From assembly GCF_002019645.1 (NCBI RefSeq), contig NZ_KV917374.1, forward strand, positions 4,920,369-4,984,368: a stretch of DNA of 64,000 bases, in the 5' to 3' direction. Position numbers and translations under genes: made by a program. Below the pieces are notes generated by a model. That model made no database searches. It was given only the letters and a program-made list of their open reading frames with translations, and had not been told where the DNA came from. This stretch comes from Litchfieldia alkalitelluris (GTDB lineage Bacteria; Bacillota; Bacilli; Bacillales; Bacillaceae_L). Of this stretch, positions 8,508-17,189 are shown one piece after another; within the stretch, counting starts at the first letter, position 1, and every line of letters begins with the position of its first letter.

Positions 8508-8979
8508 ATGATAATCTAGGGTAGTTCTGCTGGCGTAATACTTCATAGAGCAAAACTGCTGCTGTGTTTGATACATTTAGTGAAGAAACAACATCAGTCA
8601 TTGGCAGTCTTACACAGCGTTCCACATTGTTCTCTATAAGTTCTTTCGGTAAGCCACTTGTTTCTCTTCCAAAAACAAAAAAGTGTTCTTTGTCCAAATC
8701 ACTAAAATCAAATGAGCTATGTGCTTTTTCTCCAAACTTCGTAATGAAATAAAATTCACCATTTTCGTGTTTTTCGAAAAGCTCCTCTAGCGAATCATAA
8801 TATTGAACATTAACAAATTGCCAGTAATCCAAGCCTGCACGCTTTAGAATTTTATTATCTGTTGAAAATCCTAAAGGTCTAATTAGATGTAATGTGGCAT
8901 TTGTTGCTGCACATGTGCGGGCAATATTCCCTGTATTAGCTGGAGTTTCTGGTTGATATAATACGACATTTAGTCCCAC
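8506..8979 (-). CDS. trmL: tRNA (cytidine/uridine-34-2'-O)-methyltransferase TrmL (CspR)
   Basis: A 157-residue SPOUT-class methyltransferase. I place the start at GTG 8979 because AGAGGTGA lies five bases upstream and the product then aligns with B. subtilis CspR from residue 1 (VVLYQPE, PANTGNIARTCAA). A GTG nine bases earlier has no spacing from its ribosome binding site. The knotted SAM-binding C-terminus is visible in FVFGRETSGLP, RLPM and SSLNVSNTAAVLLYEVLRQ. It methylates the wobble ribose of tRNA-Leu isoacceptors. The conserved neighbourhood with queG matches the yhb region. Confidence 0.95.
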   Translation of the reverse strand: MGLNVVLYQPETPANTGNIARTCAATNATLHLIRPLGFSTDNKILKRAGLDYWQFVNVQYYDSLEELFEKHENGEFYFITKFGEKAHSSFDFSDLDKEHFFVFGRETSGLPKELIENNVERCVRLPMTDVVSSLNVSNTAAVLLYEVLRQQNYPRLS

Positions 8980-9048
8980 GATTTTCACCTCTGTGCTATT
9001 ATAACACCGACATCTATTTTCATTGTAGTTTTATTATTGACTTTTCAT

Positions 9049-9957
9049 TTAACTATTTACATCAATAATCGAAAAGAATTTATACTTAATATTCGGTGTA
9101 TATGCAGTTGAATCCTCATATGCCCAATATCTCATTCGACTATTTTGAGTATGTGCGTTTACTAATGGCATTCCATCATAGTCTTTCGCAACCACAATTG
9201 TCGTGTGATTGTACTTTCCATCACCTTCAAAATCATAACAAATGATGTCACCAAGGAGCAAGTCTTCTGGGCCTGAGACTTCTTTAGCTTGTAAGCCTGA
9301 TTTAGAGCCACTTAAGTGCCAACGCATCGAATTGGCAACCGACCAACTGAAGCTCCAATTATTATTTTTCATCCACCAGCCTTTGCTCCGGTTAGTAAAG
9401 CCATTCATCGGGACTCCTCCTGCATGAATGCATTGAGAAATATAGTTCGTACAATCAACATCAAATTTCTTGTATTCCGGATTATAATCATTCCACCAAC
9501 GTTCCGCATATTTTACAGCAGCTAAACGATCGTACGTGTATTGTACACGTTCACGATCAACTACATCATTTTCTGAATGGATTGGTATACGGTCAGCTTC
9601 GCTAAATGATTTAATTAGTTCACGATCATCAATCATTTTATTATCACGAAACCTTGCTCTCCGTTCTTCATACGCTTCTTCAAGAAAGATGTTTTCTTTT
9701 TGTTTCACTAAGTATTGAAAATGCACAAGATAATCTAAATGAATCTCTTCTTCCATTTCATCCTGGCTTAGCACCTTTGTTTCGGCCTTACATTTTATGA
9801 TTTCAGCGTTTCGCTTCTGATAGCTTTCTTTTTTCTTGTATATTTTAGAAGCTTCTTCAACACCCAAGCTAATTCCATTTCTCTCGTCTTTACCAACATA
9901 TAATTGAACTCTTCGATGAATTAATTCTCTTAGTTGATCTTTCAATACCCTCACCAA
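9049..9957 (-). CDS. YhbB-like protein with Amidase_6 domain
   Basis: A 302-residue protein with no signal peptide. The first 130 residues are charged and helical, probably coiled coil. The C-terminal part from about residue 145 is an Amidase_6 domain (NlpC/P60-like papain fold). The catalytic Cys lies in DCTNYISQCIHAGG, the His in YNHTTIVVAKDYDG, and a second His in NAHTQNSRMRYW. The gene is similar to B. subtilis yhbB and lies between trmL and queG, a slightly different order from B. subtilis. Start choice is uncertain: TTG 9957 and a TTG 15 bases later are both possible. Substrate unknown. Confidence 0.85.
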   Translation of the reverse strand: MVRVLKDQLRELIHRRVQLYVGKDERNGISLGVEEASKIYKKKESYQKRNAEIIKCKAETKVLSQDEMEEEIHLDYLVHFQYLVKQKENIFLEEAYEERRARFRDNKMIDDRELIKSFSEADRIPIHSENDVVDRERVQYTYDRLAAVKYAERWWNDYNPEYKKFDVDCTNYISQCIHAGGVPMNGFTNRSKGWWMKNNNWSFSWSVANSMRWHLSGSKSGLQAKEVSGPEDLLLGDIICYDFEGDGKYNHTTIVVAKDYDGMPLVNAHTQNSRMRYWAYEDSTAYTPNIKYKFFSIIDVNS

Positions 9958-10142
9958 CCTTTTATTAATCCCTACAGAATATATGTATGATGGCGATTAG
10001 TGAGTAGAATAAGAAAAACCAAGGAAAGCCCGGCCCATTTTGTTTAGTGAAAATCTAAAATTTGTATTCTATTCTATTTAGTTACTTTTGCCTTCTTTTT
10101 AAATAGCTGTGTCCTATCATGTTGATTTTGCTGTGTTTAAAT

Positions 10143-10333
10143 TTAGTCGGATAAATTCCGCTTAAATTGGGAAATATCAACATTTCCCTAAAAATAACAG
10201 GAGTTTTTCCGCTTATATGAACCTACTCTTTAGATTTAGTCATATATTAGAGAAGTTAACCGGATTTTTTCCGCTTATATTTGCTTCTTAAGCCTCTACT
10301 AGATACATTAGCCGGAATTTCTCCGCCTATGAG
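10143..10333. repeat. Dispersed four-box repeat (family A), single divergent copy
   Basis: Four palindromic boxes (cores CGGA...TCCG, AGGA...TCCG, CGGA...TCCG, CGGA...TCCG) are centred near 10154, 10205, 10267 and 10319. Spacings are 51, 62 and 52 bp, as in the tandem copies at 2761-3480, although the spacer sequences have diverged. It fills the gap between the YhbB-like gene and queG. Confidence 0.8.
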
Positions 10334-10410
10334 TTCCTCTCTACCTGTACCTAAGCAAAAAACAGCACAGTATCAACGCCTGTAGCAGACCAAGATTTTA
10401 TAATTATTTT

Positions 10411-10449
10411 TAAAAAAAGAACTGATTATAACTACTTATAATCAGTTCT
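10411..10449 (-). terminator. Intrinsic terminator of queG
   Basis: A perfect 13-bp stem, AGAACTGATTATA with TATAATCAGTTCT, has a 6-nt loop and a minus-strand run of seven Ts. Confidence 0.93.
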
Positions 10450-10452
10450 ACC

Positions 10453-11595
10453 TTATTTTTCAACCTTAACAAGCATGTCGATTCCTTGATTGATTTCTCT
10501 TAGTACTTCTTCATCTTTTTCCCTAGAAGCGGCTTTTTCTAAAATAGCTATCGATTCTTTATTTCCGATTTTCCCTAATGCCCATGCAGCTGTTCCTCTT
10601 AGCACTGGACGTGGGTCGTTCGCTAAGACCTTCTCTAAGTCCGGGATGGCTGTTTCATCCTTATAATGTGCAAGTGCAATAATCGCATTTCGTTGAATCG
10701 GTTTTTTTCCTCTCCATGAACCAGAGAGCATTCCATATTTTTCTTTAAACTCTTTGTTACTAATATGAAGTAGGCCTTTTAGCTTTGGTTTTACAATCTC
10801 AGGATCTGGTTCCATTTCAGCATGAAGATGGAAGTCCTTTCCTTTATTTTCGGGACAAACCGTCTGACACGTATCGCAACCATAAAGGCGATTTCCTATT
10901 TTAACTCGATATTGCTCAGCTAAAAACCCTTTTGTTTGTGTTAAAAAAGCAATACACTTTGAAGAATCTAGTTGCCCGCCTTGAACCAATGCATTGGTTG
11001 GACATACCTCCACACACTTATTACATGTTCCACACTGATCTTCTATAGGAGTATCTGGTTCAAATGGAAGATTTGTAATCATCTCACCTAAATACACATA
11101 AGAACCGAATTCCGGAGTAATGATTGCACAGTTTTTTCCGCTCCAGCCAATTCCAGCACGCTCAGCAACTGCTCGGTCAGATAACTCCCCAGTATCAACC
11201 ATGGATTTCATTTTTGCTTCTGGTATTTTTTCTAGGATAAATGCTTCAAGCTTGTTCAATCTATCTCTTAAGACATGATGATAATCTTGTCCCCAAGATG
11301 CACGGCAAAATATCCCACGGCGGTCTTCCTTAGTAGACCTAGGGGCATTTTTCAACTTAGAAGGATAAGCAAGTGCAATCGCGATAATAGACTGGGCTTT
11401 GGGTAGTAAGAGATCGGGATGGGTTCTTTTGATCACATCTGATTCTTCAAAACCAGACTGATAACCTAATTCTTGTTGAGTAATCAACCGTTGTTTTAGA
11501 TTTTCAAACGTATCCGCACTCGCAAACCCAATTTTATCAATTCCGATGGTTTTGCTATATGCAATGATTTCCTCCTTTAACACTTTAAAATCCAT
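10453..11595 (-). CDS. queG: Epoxyqueuosine reductase QueG
   Basis: A 380-residue cytoplasmic iron-sulfur, cobalamin-dependent enzyme that performs the last step of queuosine synthesis in tRNA. ATG 11595 follows GGGAGGAG. The N-terminal cobalamin-binding domain is followed by two 4Fe-4S motifs, CGTCNKCVEVCP and CDTCQTVCP. A HEAT-like C-terminal region (AIIALAHYKDETAIPDLEKV, LRGTAAWALGKIG) follows, as in the Bacillus enzyme. Length and motifs are intact. It is the counterpart of B. subtilis yhbA in the conserved trmL neighbourhood. Confidence 0.96.
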   Translation of the reverse strand: MDFKVLKEEIIAYSKTIGIDKIGFASADTFENLKQRLITQQELGYQSGFEESDVIKRTHPDLLLPKAQSIIAIALAYPSKLKNAPRSTKEDRRGIFCRASWGQDYHHVLRDRLNKLEAFILEKIPEAKMKSMVDTGELSDRAVAERAGIGWSGKNCAIITPEFGSYVYLGEMITNLPFEPDTPIEDQCGTCNKCVEVCPTNALVQGGQLDSSKCIAFLTQTKGFLAEQYRVKIGNRLYGCDTCQTVCPENKGKDFHLHAEMEPDPEIVKPKLKGLLHISNKEFKEKYGMLSGSWRGKKPIQRNAIIALAHYKDETAIPDLEKVLANDPRPVLRGTAAWALGKIGNKESIAILEKAASREKDEEVLREINQGIDMLVKVEK

Positions 11596-11691
11596 GATTA
11601 ATCTCCTCCCTTCTCGTTTCGATGATTCACGTTTCTTTTGATATCAATATATATGGTAAACTATTGTTATTAAAATTTGGAGGGAGAAATA

Positions 11692-12360
11692 ATGGAAATC
11701 ACCATTTCACCATCACTAAAAAATCTTATTCCAGGCTTTAAGCTTGGTGTTATCACTTATTCTAACATTGATGTAGCAGACTCTCCACAAATGGTCAAAG
11801 GGCGACTTCAACTGTTTCAAGAAAATATCTTTTTTGACCTACAAGAAAAGGAATTCTCTGATTATGAGGGGTTAAAGGAATGGAAAGCTGCTTTTAAAGC
11901 TGTTGGAACAGATCCCAATAGGTATCGACCTTCTGTTGAAGCATTATACAGACGAATTAAAAAGCAAAATTACATTGGTACCATTAATTCAGCTGCTGAT
12001 ATTAATAACTTTTTTTCTCTACAGTACGAGGTTCCTATTGGTATTTATGATGTAGAACACTTAGCTGGTGACACAGTTGAGATACGGATTGGCACCGTGA
12101 ATGATGAGTACGAGGGAATTAACGGGAGAATTGTGTCCATGGATAAAAAAATTCTTTCATCCGATATGCAAGGGGCTTTTGGCAGTCCTATTGTTGATTC
12201 CGCTCGCTCTGCTGTAACTACCTCAACTCAAAATGCAATTCAGCTTGTTTACCTTAGACCATCAATGGATATTGAAGAATCGTTAAAGTTAGTTAAATCA
12301 TTAAAAGATATGTTTCTTCAAATCCATGGTGGAGAAGCAACTACATCAATAATTAGCTAA
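11692..12360 (+). CDS. B3/4-domain protein (PheRS beta-like tRNA-binding fold)
   Basis: ATG 11692 has GGAGGG seven bases upstream; an in-frame TTG at 11677 overlaps that site and is unlikely. The 222-residue protein matches the B3/4 domain of phenylalanyl-tRNA synthetase beta subunits: KAVGTDPNRYRPSVEALYRR, INNFFSLQYEVPIGIYDVEHL and ending with NAIQLVYLRPS. Stand-alone B3/4 proteins are thought to act in tRNA proofreading or an unknown tRNA-related step. It is monocistronic with its own terminator. Confidence 0.88.
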   Translation: MEITISPSLKNLIPGFKLGVITYSNIDVADSPQMVKGRLQLFQENIFFDLQEKEFSDYEGLKEWKAAFKAVGTDPNRYRPSVEALYRRIKKQNYIGTINSAADINNFFSLQYEVPIGIYDVEHLAGDTVEIRIGTVNDEYEGINGRIVSMDKKILSSDMQGAFGSPIVDSARSAVTTSTQNAIQLVYLRPSMDIEESLKLVKSLKDMFLQIHGGEATTSIIS

Positions 12361-12361
12361 T

Positions 12362-12394
12362 AATTAGGGAAGATGTATAATCTTCCCAATTTTC
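12362..12394 (+). terminator. Terminator of the B3/4 gene
   Basis: GGGAAGAT, a 5-nt loop and ATCTTCCC are followed by a T-rich tract. Confidence 0.85.
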
Positions 12395-12400
12395 TCACAA

Positions 12401-12444
12401 TAAAAAACGCAATACCTCGTTTTCAAGAAACGAACCACTGCGTT
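12401..12444 (-). terminator. Terminator of tRNA-Gly
   Basis: Nested inverted repeats (AACGCA/TGCGTT outside, TCGTTT/AAACGA inside) lie 15 bases after the tRNA 3' end. A T-run follows on the minus strand. Confidence 0.75.
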
Positions 12445-12458
12445 GTGAAAAATATGTA

Positions 12459-12532
12459 TGGAGCGGGTGATGAGAATCGAACTCACGACATCAGCTTGGA
12501 AGGCTGAGGTTTTACCATTAAACTACACCCGC
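12459..12532 (-). tRNA. tRNA-Gly (anticodon TCC, reads GGA)
   Basis: The 74-nt cloverleaf starts GCGGGTG and ends CACCCGC, then T and CCA. The D-arm has GTTTAATGG, the anticodon loop has CTTCCAA with TCC, and the T-arm has GAGTTCGATTCTC. CCA is encoded. It stands alone, not in an rRNA or tRNA cluster. Confidence 0.97.
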
Positions 12533-12641
12533 ATGGTATTTATATTGTTCATGTTTACGATTATAACAACTACTAATCAATCACGCAACCCTTATCGAGT
12601 AAAAAAATGATAGAAATTTGTCGAGCGTTGTCGAAAATAAA

Positions 12642-12662
12642 AACAGGTTTTACAACCTGTTA
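12642..12662 (-). terminator. Terminator of the CBO0543-type gene
   Basis: AACAGGTT and AACCTGTT pair across a short loop and are followed by TTTTATTTT on the minus strand, 45 bases after the gene. Confidence 0.75.
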
Positions 12663-12706
12663 ATAACATACATAATATTAACATGATATTTCTACAGTTT
12701 CAAGTA

Positions 12707-13210
12707 TTATTTTATCGGCACATTAAAATACAGCATCATAAAGACAATAACTATAATTGAAAGAATGTAAGTAAGTAAATGTCTAGTATGATGAAGTCTT
12801 AGCATGATATACATGACAGGGTAAAATAAAGCATCCATCCACAACTTATATCCATGATTAAACTCAAGTCTCCCTGTTTTGTAAAAATAAAGACTGATTA
12901 CCAGTGACCCAGCAACCCAATACATAATATAACGAGCTTGTTTTAACCACTTTTGTAAGAATGGATAGTTTGAAAGGTAAAGTAGGGTTACAGAAGGTAG
13001 GATAATAAAAGTATAAAGTAGATCAACAAGGACATGTGTTGTTAAAACACCCGGCTTATATTCCCATAATAGATGGTCATGACATAATATGTTATATAGT
13101 AAATTACACGTGATTACGTAATAAACTGTTAAACCATATTTATTTAGGTTACGATAAGTACCTTTTATAAATAAGAAACATAAAAAGATGACTGTCACAA
13201 TGATATGCAT
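12707..13210 (-). CDS. CBO0543-family integral membrane protein
   Basis: A 167-residue protein with about five membrane segments. Sequence features such as YYVITCNLLYNILCHDHLLWEY, GVLTTHVLVDLLYTFIILPS and YKTGRLEFNHGYKLWMDALF match the CBO0543 family of Firmicutes. Members are often single genes linked to sporulation or stress, and no biochemical role is known. ATG 13210 has AGAGGA upstream. Own terminator at 12642-12662. Confidence 0.8.
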   Translation of the reverse strand: MHIIVTVIFLCFLFIKGTYRNLNKYGLTVYYVITCNLLYNILCHDHLLWEYKPGVLTTHVLVDLLYTFIILPSVTLLYLSNYPFLQKWLKQARYIMYWVAGSLVISLYFYKTGRLEFNHGYKLWMDALFYPVMYIMLRLHHTRHLLTYILSIIVIVFMMLYFNVPIK

Positions 13211-13276
13211 ATATATTCCTCTTGATTGATGTAAATTTTTTCTTAGTATGTACTAGTTTTTAGAAAACATCCATTT

Positions 13277-13374
13277 AGACCGCCTTTGTTTTACTTTCTC
13301 CTTGTTTTCACTTAGGCAACTGGATCATAGACCGCCTTTGATTTACTTCCTTCTTGTTTTCACTTAGGCAACTG
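13277..13374. repeat. Two copies of the 52-bp family C repeat
   Basis: The unit CGCCTTTG...CTTGTTTTCACTTAGGCAACTG begins at 13281 and again at 13333, a period of 52 bp. Related units with the same period lie at 35815-35995. Confidence 0.85.
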
Positions 13375-13395
13375 TTTTGCATAAGGGCTACCCAC

Positions 13396-13432
13396 AAAAA
13401 AGCCGCTTCCTCTCCAAAAAGGGGAAACGACC
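13396..13432 (-). terminator. Terminator of the Gfo/Idh gene
   Basis: On the minus strand CGTTTCC pairs with GGAAGCG (one G-U) around a CCTTTTT-containing loop. Six Ts follow. Confidence 0.8.
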
Positions 13433-13444
13433 TCACCAATGAAA

Positions 13445-14485
13445 TTAATCTAACCTTACACTCCGACCTTCTTCACTACTCTTATAAATCGCATCGATAA
13501 TCTTTGATACATGTAAAGCTTCCTCTGGTTTTACTAAAAGCTCCTCTGTTCCTAAGCAGGCATTGATGAAGTTTTTGGCTTGTGGTAAACCTGGATCTTC
13601 TTCTCCTTCGATATAAGCTACGTTGCTATTAAGCAGCATTCCATGTTTTGCTTGATTTAACTGAAGTGGAAATAAATCAATACCACCTGTTTCACCTGAA
13701 ATACTCAAGCTTTCCTCATCATCTTTGATATTTGCAGCCCAAGATGTTTCAAATAGCATAGATGCTCCATTATCAAACTTAATGTAAGCCGTCACATGAT
13801 CATCTACCTCAAACGTTTCATGATCAAAACTGCCCCACATATTAACTTGATTTGGCATTTTACTTAATTTGTTATATGTAGTTCCCATCACTTCAACTGG
13901 CTCAGGATTCCCGAGCAACCATAAAGATAAATCTAAGAAATGGCAGCCATAATCAATCAAGCTTCCGCCACCCTGAAGCTCCTTATTTGTAAAAACACCC
14001 CAGCCTGGTACCTTTCGTCTTCTTAACGCTCTTGCTCTAGCCACCATCGGCTTACCAATTTCCTGTTCTAAAATCACACGCTTTGCTGCTTGAGAATCCT
14101 TCATAAATCGATAGTGATATGCAATTGACAATACTTTTCCTGACTTTTTCGCAGCATCAATCATAGCATTACACTCTTCTATGTTTAATGCCATTGGTTT
14201 TTCACACAAAACATGAACTCCAGCCTCAAGTGCAGCAACCGTGATTTCCGCATGAAATTTATTAGGAGTACAAATGGTTACAGCATCTACTACTTCAAAC
14301 ATCTCTCGATAATTTGTAAAAACGTGTTTAATTTTATGGGTTTTAGCAACCGTCTTTGCTGTTTCTTCATTTATATCACTAACCGCTTCAAGTGATACCT
14401 GATCTGATAATTGTAGGTAAGCTGGGATATGTCGCCCTTGTGCAATTCCTCCAACACCAATGATCCCCATTCGTAAATTCTTCAT
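13445..14485 (-). CDS. Gfo/Idh/MocA-family NAD(P)-dependent sugar oxidoreductase
   Basis: A 346-residue protein. The Rossmann N-terminus GIIGVGGIAQGRHIPAY binds NAD(P), and the family signature EKP lies in HVLCEKPMALN near residue 95. The C-terminal alpha/beta domain carries GGGSLIDYGCHFLDLSLWLLG, whose DYGCH is the catalytic-pocket motif. ATG 14485 follows AGAGGTGG. It is last in a minus-strand run after the YesM/YesN system and the sugar ABC transporter, so it probably oxidises or epimerises the imported sugar or uronate. The exact substrate cannot be read. Confidence 0.9.
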   Translation of the reverse strand: MKNLRMGIIGVGGIAQGRHIPAYLQLSDQVSLEAVSDINEETAKTVAKTHKIKHVFTNYREMFEVVDAVTICTPNKFHAEITVAALEAGVHVLCEKPMALNIEECNAMIDAAKKSGKVLSIAYHYRFMKDSQAAKRVILEQEIGKPMVARARALRRRKVPGWGVFTNKELQGGGSLIDYGCHFLDLSLWLLGNPEPVEVMGTTYNKLSKMPNQVNMWGSFDHETFEVDDHVTAYIKFDNGASMLFETSWAANIKDDEESLSISGETGGIDLFPLQLNQAKHGMLLNSNVAYIEGEEDPGLPQAKNFINACLGTEELLVKPEEALHVSKIIDAIYKSSEEGRSVRLD

Positions 14486-14556
14486 ATTCCACCTCTATCT
14501 TAGTTTTTTACTAACCTAATTATTTGTTCTATTTTTGCCATTTACCTACCATTCAT

Positions 14557-15303
14557 TTATTTTGATAAATGGGAACAGCGATATTCATTTGGAGTGATGC
14601 CAATCAATTTTTTAAAGACTTTACTAAAATACTTCTCATTATGATATCCAATATGATAGGCGATTTCATAAATTTTGAGATGAGGGTTACACAATAACTC
14701 CTTTGCCTTCTCTAATCGAATTCTTGTGACATAATCAGTAATTGTTTCTTTGTATTCCTGCTTAAACCTTCTAGATATATATTCCCTGCTTAGGTAAAAT
14801 TGATCAGCAATTTCTTGTAATGTAATATCTTGTTTATAATTAGCTATTAAAAATTGTTCAATATCATACATACTATTTTTATCTTTTTGAGAGATCTCTT
14901 CGACCGTATTACCGGTTTTCTCCTTATACTGATCTTTCCATTCATTCACAGCTCTTTCTAATGTTTCATTCAAGATCTCAGGGTCAATCGGCTTTAAGAT
15001 ATAGTCAAAACTTTTATAGTAGATAGCATTTCTCATATATTCAAAATCATCATATCCACTGATGACGATCGTTTTACTTGTGAGAGAAGAATCTGAAATC
15101 CATTTTAAGAGACCTATTCCATCCTTTTTGGGCATCCTCATATCCGTAAAAATAATTTCAGGCTGGTGCTCTGATATAAGTTGAACAGCTTCTTCTCCAT
15201 CCTCAGCTTCAATAATCATGTCAATTCCAAATCGATTCCATTCAGCTAATAAATGTAGACCTTCACGAACATGTTTTTCATCATCAATGATTATCGCTTT
15301 CAT
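14557..15303 (-). CDS. YesN-type response regulator (REC plus AraC HTH)
   Basis: The receiver domain starts MKAIIIDDEKHVREG; the phospho-acceptor Asp lies in IIFTDMRMPKKDG near residue 54, with the later Lys in YILKPID. The C-terminal AraC pair shows TLQEIADQFYLSREYISRRF and IYEIAYHIGYHNEKYFSKVF, then GITPNEYR. I start at ATG 15303, preceded by AAGGATGGGG; ATG 15312 is also possible. Either overlaps the kinase gene, so translation is probably coupled. By family it activates a neighbouring sugar operon, most likely the ABC transporter at 18776-21926. Confidence 0.93.
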   Translation of the reverse strand: MKAIIIDDEKHVREGLHLLAEWNRFGIDMIIEAEDGEEAVQLISEHQPEIIFTDMRMPKKDGIGLLKWISDSSLTSKTIVISGYDDFEYMRNAIYYKSFDYILKPIDPEILNETLERAVNEWKDQYKEKTGNTVEEISQKDKNSMYDIEQFLIANYKQDITLQEIADQFYLSREYISRRFKQEYKETITDYVTRIRLEKAKELLCNPHLKIYEIAYHIGYHNEKYFSKVFKKLIGITPNEYRCSHLSK

Positions 15304-17107
15304 TTTCCCCATCCTTTAACGTAATAGGTAGCCTTATAATCACCTTTAGTCCACCACTGTCGCGGTTTTTCAATTGTAAAGAGGCTTCTCCATTATAATA
15401 GAGCTTCAATCGGACATATACATTTTTTAATCCGATATTTGATTCTTCTCCATCTAGTTTTTGAATTCCTTCTTCAAAATGCTGATGAATTTCGTTTAGG
15501 CGATTCTCTGATATTCCTAATCCATTATCACGTATTTCGATTTGCAAAAAGGACTCATCCCGACTACATCTCAATCTGATTTTCCCAATACCTTCTCTTA
15601 TATCGAATCCATGCTTAAAATAATTCTCAATAATCGGTTGTATCACCATCTTAGGAACTATTACCTGCATCACATCTTCATGAACGTCAACTAAATAATC
15701 TAGATTATCACCAAACCGTTCCTTCTGTAAAAGCAGATACGCCTTTGTATAATTGATTTCTTTTATTAATGGAACAAGCTGCTCATCTGTGTTCATCCCA
15801 TATCTCATTATTTTTGATAAGTGTGTAATAAGCGTATAAATTTGTGGAACTTTATTTTTCAATGCGATGGTTCCAATTGATTGTAAGGCATTATATAAAA
15901 AATGCGGATTGATTTGTGATTGTAGAACCTTCAATTGATTCGTCTTATTTTCCAGCTCAAGCTTATATTCTCGATTAATTAAGTCATTAATTTTTTCAAT
16001 CATACCCTTAAAGCGTTCGCCAAGTATTCCAATTTCGTCCTTACCACCCAGTGAAGAAAATTGCACCTGCATATTCCCCGCCTCGACCTGCTGAATGTTT
16101 TGCAATAAGATCCTAATCGGTGATGTAATCTTAAAAGTGACAAACATAGTCGCCAAGATCACTAGTAACAAGCCAATAATTCCAAATAAAATATTGATTT
16201 TCGTGACAGAAAGAGCGCTTTCATACAGGGTTGAATAAGGAATTCTCTTAATTAAAATCCACCCACCTGCAGAATTGTCCATTTTATCGTAAATCATCAT
16301 CCCATGAAACTGATCTTCATTCCATTCTTTTGTACCACTTTCAGGTTCAGTTGCAAGTAATTCCGAAATCCATTCTTGATTCACTTCATTATCCGTAATT
16401 TTCACATTTGAGCTATACACTAATTTCCCATGTGGAGATAAAATATAGAATTCCTCTCGCTCTCGGTTATAAAGGTTTTCACTAATATTGAATATCTCAT
16501 CAGGTGAAACCTCTAAAGAGATATAAGCAAGAATGTCTTTTGAAGGAATATTTGTAAACGCTCGGTGAATCGAGAAAACATTTTTGGGACGCGGTTTAAC
16601 AAGCGAATCATCTCCATATTGATAATGGATAGGCTCAATATGCATATTAAAAGGACTATCTTTTGTTTTTTGATAATACTCTAGATAGGTTTCCTTTATA
16701 TTTGATGAAAAAGCAACCGTTGACCTTTTGGATATGGAAACAAGCTTATTTTCATCTAAAAATGAGATGTAGACTCGGTCGATGTGATCCTCCGCATAAA
16801 GAATGGTTTGCAATACACTCTTCACGGTACCAATTGTCATGTAATTGTTTTCTTTGTGTGCAGATCTCATATAATTCATAAAATCCGGATTATTGTATAA
16901 CGACAGTGTAAGGCCATTAAGTTCTCTTATGTAACTCTCTAGATTTACCTTTCCTTGATATAGGAGATTACTATTTTCTTCGACCACTTGATTGGTGATT
17001 GATTCTTTTGTGTGGACATAGGTTATGTAGATGGAAGTCCCGAAAGGAATAATAGTCGCTAATAGGAGTAAGAATATTAATTTATTTCGGATGCTTTTTT
17101 TGAACAT
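15284..17107 (-). CDS. YesM-type sensor histidine kinase
   Basis: A 607-residue membrane kinase. A membrane segment lies near residues 10-30 and another near 305-325, bracketing a large extracellular sensor domain. A HAMP linker (FKITSPIRILLQNIQQVEAG) follows, then the His_kinase domain with the phosphorylated His in NPHFLYNALQSIG. The GHKL ATPase shows PIIENYFKHG and RDNGLGIS. ATG 17107 has AGGAGGA upstream. It pairs with the overlapping response regulator. Such pairs respond to oligosaccharides or transporter state, and the ligand is unknown. The 52-bp array starts about 90 bases upstream and lies between it and the transporter genes. Confidence 0.94.
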   Translation of the reverse strand: MFKKSIRNKLIFLLLLATIIPFGTSIYITYVHTKESITNQVVEENSNLLYQGKVNLESYIRELNGLTLSLYNNPDFMNYMRSAHKENNYMTIGTVKSVLQTILYAEDHIDRVYISFLDENKLVSISKRSTVAFSSNIKETYLEYYQKTKDSPFNMHIEPIHYQYGDDSLVKPRPKNVFSIHRAFTNIPSKDILAYISLEVSPDEIFNISENLYNREREEFYILSPHGKLVYSSNVKITDNEVNQEWISELLATEPESGTKEWNEDQFHGMMIYDKMDNSAGGWILIKRIPYSTLYESALSVTKINILFGIIGLLLVILATMFVTFKITSPIRILLQNIQQVEAGNMQVQFSSLGGKDEIGILGERFKGMIEKINDLINREYKLELENKTNQLKVLQSQINPHFLYNALQSIGTIALKNKVPQIYTLITHLSKIMRYGMNTDEQLVPLIKEINYTKAYLLLQKERFGDNLDYLVDVHEDVMQVIVPKMVIQPIIENYFKHGFDIREGIGKIRLRCSRDESFLQIEIRDNGLGISENRLNEIHQHFEEGIQKLDGEESNIGLKNVYVRLKLYYNGEASLQLKNRDSGGLKVIIRLPITLKDGENESDNH

Positions 17108-17189
17108 GTGGATGTTCCTCCTATTAAGCTGGTATTTTTAGTATAAGATATAATTCTATGATTTAGTATCCCCAGTTCGTCTAACCTGA

